Source: an uncultured Porphyromonadaceae bacterium (GTDB lineage Bacteria; Bacteroidota; Bacteroidia; Bacteroidales; Muribaculaceae). From it: DNA of 5,551 nt. Of this stretch, positions 1 to 5,551 are shown piece after piece; position 1 is the stretch's first letter, and each line of letters opens with the position of its first letter. A program made the translations under genes and the position numbers. Where the stretch lies: the NCBI GenBank assembly GCA_900546835.1, contig UREH01000149.1, positions 1 to 5,551 on the forward strand. Direction: 5' to 3'. The notes under the pieces are model-generated. The model saw only the letters and a program-made list of their open reading frames with translations, did no database searches and was not told where the DNA came from.

Positions 1-1223
1 ATAAGAGACAGGGCTGGGACGGCGGTTTCGTGATGTGCGGCTGCACCGGATCCGGCGACATGTTCGCCCTGCGCGACCGCCACGGCATCCGTCCGGCCTT
101 CTATTTCGCCGACGACGAGGTGATTGCCGTCGCCTCCGAGCGTCCGGTGCTCTCTACTGCCTTCAACATCCCCACCGACCATATCCGCGAGCTCGCCCCC
201 GGCTCCGCCCTGATATCCGACAGCCGCGGGCGCTACCGCGTATGCTCCATCCTGGAGCCGGGTCGCAATGCCCGCTGCTCGTTCGAGCGCGTATATTTCT
301 CGCGCGGCAGCGACGCCGACATCTACCGCGAGCGCAAGCGCCTGGGGCGAAACCTCGTGCCGCAGCTGCTCCAGGCAATCGGAGGCGACACCGACTCCGC
401 CGTTTTCTCCTTCATCCCCAACACCGCCGAGGTAGCCTTCATGGGCCTTCAACAGGCTCTGGAGGAGCATCTGGAGGACGAGAAGATGTGCGCCATCAAC
501 CGCGCGCAGAAGGCCGGTGATCTGAATCCCGTATCGCTTGCGCGCATCATGCAGCGCCATATCCGCGTGGAAAAAGTCGTCATCAAGGATATAAAGCTGC
601 GCACATTCATAGCCGAAGGCTCCGAGCGCGACGACCTGGCCGCCCACGTCTACGACATCACCTACGGAACCATCCGCCCGGGCGTCGACACCATAGCCGT
701 AATCGACGACTCGATAGTGCGCGGCACCACCCTCCGCCAGTCGATTCTCGCCATGCTCGGGCGCCTCGATCCGCGCCACATTGTGGTGCTCAGTTCATCG
801 CCCCAGGTACGCTACCCCGACTGCTACGGCATCGACATGAGCCGCATGGCCGAGTTCATCGCCTTCCGCGCCGCCGTGGCCCTTCTGCGCGAATCGGGCC
901 GCGAAAGTATTCTCGACGACACCTACGCTCGCTGCAAAGCCATGGCGAAGGCCCCCGACGCCGAACTGGAAAACTGTGTGAAGGCCGTCTACGCCCCCTT
1001 CACCGACCGCCAGATTTCGGAGAAAATCGCCGAAATGCTACGGCCGGAAGGTTTCAAGCCGAAAGTCACCATCATCTATCAGACTCTCGAAGGGCTCCAC
1101 GAGGCCATCCCAGGCCATCCCGGCGACTGGTATTTTTCCGGCGACTACCCCACCCCCGGCGCCATCCGTCTGGTCAACCAGGCATTCGTCAACTACTACG
1201 AAGGCCACGCCGACCGTCGCTAA
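1..1223 (+). CDS. purF: Amidophosphoribosyltransferase (PurF homologue, long Bacteroidetes form), 5'-partial
   Basis: By family, this enzyme transfers glutamine-derived ammonia to PRPP, giving 5-phosphoribosylamine, the first step of cytosolic purine synthesis. The frame is open to the left edge (first full codon at 3), so the GTG at 30 is internal. About 406 residues are visible; I recall the Bacteroidetes long form as roughly 625-630, so the N-terminal catalytic cysteine and most of the glutaminase domain are outside the window. Visible landmarks are WDGGFV then ALRDRHGIRPAF (end of the glutaminase domain), ASERPV, CSFERVYFSRGSD (276-314), the PRPP-binding loop VIDDSIVRGTT (699-731), and SSSPQVRYP followed by YGIDMS. 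The C-terminus (HPGDWYFSGDYPTPG) matches the long form as I remember it. Compared with short PurF, the catalytic-loop region is altered (IKDIKLRTFI, 582-611) and preceded by extra helical sequence. Family membership is near certain. Bacteroidetes may also carry a short PurF, so this could be a specialised paralogue. Confidence 0.93.
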   Translation, partial: KRQGWDGGFVMCGCTGSGDMFALRDRHGIRPAFYFADDEVIAVASERPVLSTAFNIPTDHIRELAPGSALISDSRGRYRVCSILEPGRNARCSFERVYFSRGSDADIYRERKRLGRNLVPQLLQAIGGDTDSAVFSFIPNTAEVAFMGLQQALEEHLEDEKMCAINRAQKAGDLNPVSLARIMQRHIRVEKVVIKDIKLRTFIAEGSERDDLAAHVYDITYGTIRPGVDTIAVIDDSIVRGTTLRQSILAMLGRLDPRHIVVLSSSPQVRYPDCYGIDMSRMAEFIAFRAAVALLRESGRESILDDTYARCKAMAKAPDAELENCVKAVYAPFTDRQISEKIAEMLRPEGFKPKVTIIYQTLEGLHEAIPGHPGDWYFSGDYPTPGAIRLVNQAFVNYYEGHADRR

Positions 1224-1259
1224 TTCTCATTTTTCAATACCAGGAATGGCGGTTTTTTT
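1213..1259 (+). terminator. Possible weak intrinsic terminator of the PurF homologue
   Basis: ACCGTC (1213-1218) can pair with GGCGGT (1248-1253), including one G-T wobble, and a run of seven T follows at 1253-1259. The 29-nt loop is long and the stem overlaps the stop codon, so this is a marginal structure. The T-run directly after a G/C-rich segment is the main support. It could equally be chance. Confidence 0.25.
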
Positions 1260-1560
1260 ACACTTTTCTGCCCCGAAATGTTAAAATCGAGGATGAGAGC
1301 CTTCTGTCGGATGCATAAAGAGTCTGCTTATATCCTTATGTTTCCGTGCCGCTCCATACCTAAAACATATTAGCGGAAAGCAAGCGGGGATGGACATGTC
1401 TACCCAATTGTGAGTATTTTTATGCGCAGGGGCGCGGTATGTTGGTAATTAATATTAATTTTGCGGCATCAATTCAAAACCAATAGCGACTATTAAACAA
1501 CCGGCAGCGCTTATCCGGATTTACGAAAGGGATCATCCTGCTGTCATTCAAAAAAACATC
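1224..1560. other. Intergenic region between the PurF homologue and the secreted-protein gene
   Basis: This 337-bp stretch is visibly richer in A and T than the flanking genes. It contains the T-run after the PurF stop, a loose inverted repeat at 1349-1376 (CCGCT with AGCGG, 18-nt loop), the -7 promoter box with its palindrome near 1447-1463, and a leader of about 90 nt before the next start codon. No tRNA-like or known riboswitch fold was recognised. The only short open frame, 31 codons at 1278-1373, has no supporting signal. Confidence 0.6.
1456..1463 (+). promoter_or_regulatory. Bacteroidetes-type -7 promoter element for the secreted-protein gene
   Basis: The octamer TAATTTTG matches the Bacteroidetes primary sigma factor -7 consensus TAnnTTTG exactly, and lies about 100 bp before the start codon. 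Transcription would start near 1470, leaving a leader of about 90 nt. No convincing -33 TTG or TTTG element is seen about 20 bp upstream (around 1430 the sequence is G/C-rich), so the promoter may be weak or activator-dependent. The box overlaps a perfect palindrome at 1447-1460. The upstream sequence of the downstream gene has no Shine-Dalgarno motif but an A-run (1551-1557), as is usual in this phylum. Confidence 0.55.
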
Positions 1561-3201
1561 ATGTTCATGAAGAAAACTTTACTTCTAAGTGCTCTCCTCT
1601 TCTCTGCGGCCGCAGCAAATGCCGCCGACGTAACGGCCACATATCAGGCAAGCGCATGGCTGAAATCCGAAAACATGTGTAACTTCGACGCCGTCGCCCC
1701 GGCAAACGCCACCGACTTCTACGTAGGCTGCACCTTCGACAACGGAACGGCCAACAAAAATGCCGAGGCGCTCTACTGGTCCGACACAGAAATCGTGGCC
1801 AAGGACAGCTACACCGGCTCGATAGTGAAGAATGTGCTCCTGGCGCGCGCCGACGCCCAGTGCGCCCCGGTATGGACCATCGCCACCGACTTCGCCCAGT
1901 GTGAGAACAACAGCGTATTTCTGACGCGTCTGCAGAGCGGCTCGGCCGTTTATGCCTTTAACCTGCGCGCATCCAATGCCGCCTCGGGCAAAGCATTCTC
2001 CTTCACCGACAAGGCCGGTAATAAATTTGAATTCGGTGTAACCCCTCAGGCTACGGCTAAGAATACCAACTGCGGCCTGATTCTCTGCCTCTCGCCCGAA
2101 GGCGTCTATCAGTGGCACGTTGTCATCGAGGCCGACAACTTCACCGCCGAGGATCGCTCGGTTAAAGCTCCCGAAATGTTCAAAGCGACATCGCTTGTCG
2201 CCGACAGCCACGACAACGTATTCCTTGCCGGCAACTACGGTGGCGGATACCTTGATTTCGGCAACGGCGTGAAAGCTCCTGCTGCCGCCAACACCACCAT
2301 CACCAACGGCAAAGCCACCGGCGCCACTTCGTTTGTAGTGAAAATCAACCACGAGGGTAAAGCCACTTCCGTACTCACCGCTCTTGCCGGCGCAGGTGCC
2401 GGAGCAAAGGAAACTCAGCAGGTGCTCGCCACCGATGGCTCACAGCTCGCACTGGCCGAATATGTTGTCGACGCAGCCGGCGGCAAATCAATCCTTTACT
2501 TCGGGCTTGACGGCACCGACGCACTTGTGGCCGACGCGACGAAATATTCCATCGCTACAACCGGGGCCGTCCAGTTTTCATCCGCTGCATTCCATTCCGG
2601 CGAACTGCTGATCAACGGCAACTCCAACCAGGCTCTTACCCAGGACGATGAGAAAATCTTCACCCCGGCCTCAGCAGCCAAATACGAGGGTCTCACTATC
2701 CGCGCAAGCTTTACCCCGGGCGCTCCCTCCACCTGCTATGCCACCGGCGTCAACATAGGCAAGACCAACTACAGCTGGGTCAGCGACGGCAAACTCCTCA
2801 CCTACGGCTACTGCATGACCGGCAGCAAGGTGAACCTCAACGTATTCAACTACGCCACCGCCGAGAAGCTGCAGACCATCGATCTCGCCGTGGCAGGCGT
2901 CACCAATGCCGCCTTCTTCAACGAAAACAACAATACCCTATACGGCACAACCTATGCCAAAGGTGCAACATCCTTCCCCGGCACCGAGGTGAAATACAAT
3001 CCCACCGTCTTCAACGGCATTCTCGGTGCATGGAAGGTTGCCGGTCTTAGCAGCGCAATCAACTCCGTGGCCGACGACACCGTCGACGCCGACGCCCCCG
3101 TTGAATATTTCAACCTGCAGGGAATACGTGTAGCCAACCCCTCGAAGGGTTCCCTCGTGATCCGCCGTCAGGGCACTAAGGTAACCAAGGTGATTTTCTG
3201 A
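1561..3201 (+). CDS. Exported protein of unknown function with propeller-like repeats and C-terminal FNLQG tail
   Basis: This 546-residue protein is not one I can name. Residues 1-21 are a clear signal peptide: two lysines, a Leu/Ala-rich core and a cleavage motif ANA before Ala-Asp. There is no lipobox cysteine, so it should be periplasmic, surface-attached or secreted rather than a lipoprotein. Start ATG 1561 is the longest option; ATG 1567 (MKKT...) would give an equally good signal. Three segments of similar pattern begin near residues 91, 172 and 257, spaced 81-85 residues apart; examples are LCLSPEGVYQWHVV, DSHDNVFLAGNYGG and SFVVKINHEGK, resembling SBBP-type beta-propeller repeats. Eight or more cysteines lie in the mature part. 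Residues 514-546 form the tail VEYFNLQGIRVANP...IRRQGTKVTKVIF, a pattern recurrent at the ends of Bacteroidales exported proteins and reminiscent of sorting domains. No catalytic motif was recognised. It appears monocistronic: own promoter upstream, terminator downstream. Confidence 0.9.
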   Translation: MFMKKTLLLSALLFSAAAANAADVTATYQASAWLKSENMCNFDAVAPANATDFYVGCTFDNGTANKNAEALYWSDTEIVAKDSYTGSIVKNVLLARADAQCAPVWTIATDFAQCENNSVFLTRLQSGSAVYAFNLRASNAASGKAFSFTDKAGNKFEFGVTPQATAKNTNCGLILCLSPEGVYQWHVVIEADNFTAEDRSVKAPEMFKATSLVADSHDNVFLAGNYGGGYLDFGNGVKAPAAANTTITNGKATGATSFVVKINHEGKATSVLTALAGAGAGAKETQQVLATDGSQLALAEYVVDAAGGKSILYFGLDGTDALVADATKYSIATTGAVQFSSAAFHSGELLINGNSNQALTQDDEKIFTPASAAKYEGLTIRASFTPGAPSTCYATGVNIGKTNYSWVSDGKLLTYGYCMTGSKVNLNVFNYATAEKLQTIDLAVAGVTNAAFFNENNNTLYGTTYAKGATSFPGTEVKYNPTVFNGILGAWKVAGLSSAINSVADDTVDADAPVEYFNLQGIRVANPSKGSLVIRRQGTKVTKVIF

Positions 3202-3279
3202 TCGCCGCGGTCAGCATAAGGATAAACCACTTTTGATTTTTGAGTAACTTTTAGTTTTTACGTAAGCAAAGACGAAACA

Positions 3280-3305
3280 GGCCCCCGCGTGAGCAGGGGC
3301 CTTTT
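3280..3305 (+). terminator. Intrinsic terminator between convergent genes, possibly bidirectional
   Basis: A six-pair stem GGCCCC (3280-3285) / GGGGCC (3296-3301), a C-A mismatch, then two inner pairs (GC/GC) close a GTGA tetraloop of the GNRA class (3289-3292). TTTT follows on the plus strand, which fits termination of the secreted-protein gene ending at 3201. The hairpin lies 21 bp beyond the stop of the minus-strand arabinofuranosidase gene. On that strand it is followed by TGTTTCGTC, a weaker U-tract, so it may also stop the opposing transcript. Confidence 0.88.
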
Positions 3306-3326
3306 CATATGCTGTAGTGGTATGCG

Positions 3327-5551
3327 TTACTTACTGAATCTCAACACGGTGAAGGAATATGGCGGGAGGACAATCTGCGCGGGGACGGCGTCGAGGGCCG
3401 TCACCTCGGGGAGGGCGTCGGTCTGCGCAGGGGTGCCGGTCAGCGTGGTGCGCCGGATAGCGGAGGGAGTGAATCCGAGCGTGGAGGCCAGGTCGGTATC
3501 AAGCTGAACTTCGACCGGGAGCAGGTTGGCGAGTTTCACCACGGTATCGCCGCCGGGAGTGCGGACGATGGAAACACCCACGCGGCGCGTAGCGTCGGCG
3601 CCGGGGTCGTCACCCTCATAGCTGACGGCGGAATTTACATACGTCGTGCCGGAGTTGGCGCCGTAGAGCTGCTGCACATGGTAGTCGACGGTAGGACGGA
3701 CTTCCGTGTTGCTGAAATATATCAGATCGGGGCGCCACTGCGTGTGGCCGTCTTTTGCAAGGAGGGGTGCGTAGGAGGCCATCTCCACCACGTCGGCGTT
3801 GCGCTCCACGGCGGTGAGATAGAGAGCTTCGGCCAGGGCAGTCTCAACGTTGCTGGGACGGCCGTCGAGATGGGCGGCCCATTCTCCGAGATATACGTGA
3901 GGCTTGCTTCTGTCGTACGAATCGTAATAATCCTGGTTGTGAATCATCCATCCGGGCTGCACGTAGTAGTGTTCGTCGACCATTGGAACGCCCTTCTCTG
4001 TGGCGAGCTGCCAGCCGAGCTCGTAATCGGTGCCTTCGTAGAAGGGGCCGACGGTGCCTATCACTTTCACTTCCGGGTGGGCAGCGGCCACAGCGTCGTA
4101 GATTTTGTTGAAGCGCTCGGTAAACACCGGAGTAATCATATCCTCATTGCCGATGCCTATGTATTTGAGGTTGAACGGCTCGGGATGGCCGGCCTCGGCG
4201 CGGAGGCGGCCCCATCGGGTGGTGCGGGCGTCGCCGTTGGCATATTCTATCAGGTCGAGCACATCCTGAACGTAGGCGTCCATCTCCTCCATCGGAATGC
4301 CGCCCTGCTGGCCGTAGGAGGCGGTGAAGGTGTGGCTGTGGTGCGACGCGTCGCCCGAGTTCTGGCAGGGGACGCCAGCGGCCACCACCGGGAGCGGCTC
4401 GGCACCGATATCCTCGCAGAAAAGGAAATATTCATGGTAGCCCAGGCCGCGGGTCTGGTGATATCCCCAGAGGTTACTTAGCGGCTTGCGCGCCTCAAGC
4501 GGACCGATGGAGCCCTTCCAGTCGTAGATGTTGTCGACACCGTCGCCGTGGGCCACGCAGCCGCCGGGAAAGCGCACGAAGCGCGGATGGAGGTCGGCGA
4601 GCGTCTGCGCCAGATCGGCGCGGAGGCCGTTGCGGCGCCACTTGAATGTGTTGCGCGGGAAGAGCGAGATCAGGTCGAGATGCAGCTCGTCGGCAGCTGA
4701 AGGGATGAGCACAAGCCGGCCGCAGGAGGTTGATTCCGCAGGCGTAAGCGTGCCCCTGTACTCCTTCCATCCCTTTCCCTTGGGCGAGAGCGAAGTGGAG
4801 GCGAGAACGTTGCCGAGCGTGTCGCGCAGTTCGACGCGGAGTTTCAGAGCCTTGGCGCCGGCGCCGAGGCGCGAGCGCAGCGAAAGGTCGTATTTCTCAC
4901 CCTTCTTCAGGGCGATGCCGTCGAAGCCGCTGTTGCTGAGTGTCTGCCCCTTGAGCACGGCATAGTGCGGATTGTTGGGGTGAATGGGATCGGCGGTGGC
5001 GATTTCCGGACGCCCGGCGGCATCGTCGGTATGCCAGGAGGTAGTGGCCGACCACTTGCTGCGGTCGTTGGAGTTATATTCGAAGTCGCGGTTCTGGATA
5101 AGCTCGGCGTATAGGCCGCCGTCGGCCGCGTAGTTGATATCCTCGAAGAAAATGCCCATCAGATTGGGGCTGATGGCCTTCGTGGAGTCGGGATAGACCG
5201 TGAGCGTCCCTTTCAGAGGCGTCAGCGAGGCGAAGCGAACGGCATCGCCGGCCATGGTCTGCGCATGGAGGGCGTCGCGGTAGGCGCGGTGGTTGCCGTA
5301 GCGCCGCAACTCCTCAACGAGCGAGTATGGCACCTTCTGCACCATCCCCTCGCGTTCCTTCGAACCCACACGCGCCCTTAGAGGCGTAGCTTTCGATGCT
5401 ATGGGAGCCGGAGCAACATCTGTATATGTCTGCGCGCCCCAGCGGATAAGGTCGGGCGACTCCACGCGTGCCCACCCTTTACCCTCGGGAGAAAGCTCCC
5501 AGGTAGCAACCCAGGCGCCGTCGACAGTCTGCGCCAGCGAGGGGTGGAACA
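3327..5551 (-). CDS. Alpha-L-arabinofuranosidase, GH51, with N-terminal propeller-like domain; 5'-partial
   Basis: By family, GH51 enzymes release terminal arabinofuranose from arabinan, arabinoxylan or arabinogalactan with retention. The frame is open to the right edge, giving 740 visible residues (numbered from the codon at 5549-5547); the GTG at 5465-5463 is probably internal. Residues 1-42 (FHPSLAQ...ESPDLIRWGAQTY) resemble the last blade of a GH43-type five-bladed propeller. A helical linker follows to about 108. The GH51 part begins with ISPNLMGIFFEDIN and DGGLYAELIQNRDFEY (126-158). Residues about 166-298 form an inserted beta-sandwich resembling CBM4/9. The barrel continues with FVRFPGGC (324-331), LGYHEYFLFCEDIGAEP, the acid/base Glu in YIGIGNED (E469, codon 4145-4143), the nucleophile in YLGEWAAH (E556, codon 3884-3882) and VVEMASYAPL. 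The C-terminal beta domain ends with LPPYSFTVLRF. Both catalytic glutamates are present, so it should be active. Signal peptide, start and promoter lie outside the window, so location cannot be judged. Substrate is inferred from the family only. Confidence 0.95.
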   Translation of the reverse strand, partial: FHPSLAQTVDGAWVATWELSPEGKGWARVESPDLIRWGAQTYTDVAPAPIASKATPLRARVGSKEREGMVQKVPYSLVEELRRYGNHRAYRDALHAQTMAGDAVRFASLTPLKGTLTVYPDSTKAISPNLMGIFFEDINYAADGGLYAELIQNRDFEYNSNDRSKWSATTSWHTDDAAGRPEIATADPIHPNNPHYAVLKGQTLSNSGFDGIALKKGEKYDLSLRSRLGAGAKALKLRVELRDTLGNVLASTSLSPKGKGWKEYRGTLTPAESTSCGRLVLIPSAADELHLDLISLFPRNTFKWRRNGLRADLAQTLADLHPRFVRFPGGCVAHGDGVDNIYDWKGSIGPLEARKPLSNLWGYHQTRGLGYHEYFLFCEDIGAEPLPVVAAGVPCQNSGDASHHSHTFTASYGQQGGIPMEEMDAYVQDVLDLIEYANGDARTTRWGRLRAEAGHPEPFNLKYIGIGNEDMITPVFTERFNKIYDAVAAAHPEVKVIGTVGPFYEGTDYELGWQLATEKGVPMVDEHYYVQPGWMIHNQDYYDSYDRSKPHVYLGEWAAHLDGRPSNVETALAEALYLTAVERNADVVEMASYAPLLAKDGHTQWRPDLIYFSNTEVRPTVDYHVQQLYGANSGTTYVNSAVSYEGDDPGADATRRVGVSIVRTPGGDTVVKLANLLPVEVQLDTDLASTLGFTPSAIRRTTLTGTPAQTDALPEVTALDAVPAQIVLPPYSFTVLRFSK

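Noticed and set aside
30..32. GTG as the start of the PurF homologue
   Set aside because: The frame stays open upstream to the window edge and the residues there (WDGGFV) belong to the conserved family sequence, so the gene begins outside the window.
1278..1373. 31-codon open frame in the intergenic region
   Set aside because: It has no promoter element, recognisable motif or membrane segment. A frame of this length is expected by chance in 337 bp.
1341..1379. Inverted repeat TTTCCG...CGGAAA with CCGCT/AGCGG as a structured RNA or terminator
   Set aside because: The two possible pairings compete for the same bases, the loop is long and no T-run follows, so no specific function can be supported.
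1585..2352. Long antisense open frame (255 codons) opposite the secreted-protein gene
   Set aside because: It mirrors the codon bias of a convincing gene with a signal peptide. The translation is Gly/Val-rich with no recognisable domain and it has no promoter or start signal.
2384..2410. Low-complexity Ala-Gly run (LAGAGAGAK) as a tandem repeat
   Set aside because: Only three short units are present and the codons differ, so it is protein composition bias rather than a DNA repeat.
3678..4481. Plus-strand open frame (267 codons) inside the arabinofuranosidase gene
   Set aside because: The opposite strand encodes conserved GH51 sequence, including both catalytic glutamates, over exactly this interval. 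The plus-strand translation is a low-complexity Val/Gly/His-rich shadow.
5463..5465. GTG (minus strand) as the start of the arabinofuranosidase
   Set aside because: Coding sequence continues in frame for 28 more residues to the edge, with propeller-like motifs, and there is no signal peptide or promoter at this point.

Overview
The window looks like chromosomal DNA from a Bacteroidales bacterium, probably a GC-rich gut lineage such as Muribaculaceae. The phylum call rests on four things: a long Bacteroidetes-type PurF homologue, a modular family 51 arabinofuranosidase, a secreted protein ending in the FNLQG-type tail common in Bacteroidales exported proteins, and a TAATTTTG promoter element (Bacteroidetes -7 consensus TAnnTTTG). 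The family-level placement is inference only.

Layout: (1) Positions 1-1223, plus strand, hold the C-terminal two thirds of an amidophosphoribosyltransferase homologue; its N-terminal glutaminase part lies left of the window. (2) Positions 1224-1560 are an AT-richer intergenic region with a possible weak terminator, a Bacteroidetes-type -7 promoter box inside a perfect 14-bp palindrome, and a leader of about 90 nt. (3) Positions 1561-3201, plus strand, encode a complete 546-residue exported protein of unknown function with propeller-like internal repeats and the C-terminal tail. (4) Positions 3202-3326 separate two convergent genes and contain a clear intrinsic terminator. (5) Positions 3327-5551, minus strand, hold most of a large alpha-L-arabinofuranosidase (GH51). 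Its reading frame runs off the right edge, and the visible upstream part looks like the end of a second, five-bladed-propeller glycosidase-like domain.

The three genes do not form an operon: the first two are separated by a promoter and the third is convergent. Purine biosynthesis, an unknown envelope or secreted protein, and plant-arabinan or arabinoxylan breakdown are neighbours with no obvious shared pathway. No RNA genes, CRISPR arrays, insertion sequences or phage genes were seen. I did not find strong evidence for an undescribed system. The best leads are the uncharacterised secreted protein, the altered catalytic loop of the PurF homologue and the fused arabinofuranosidase.
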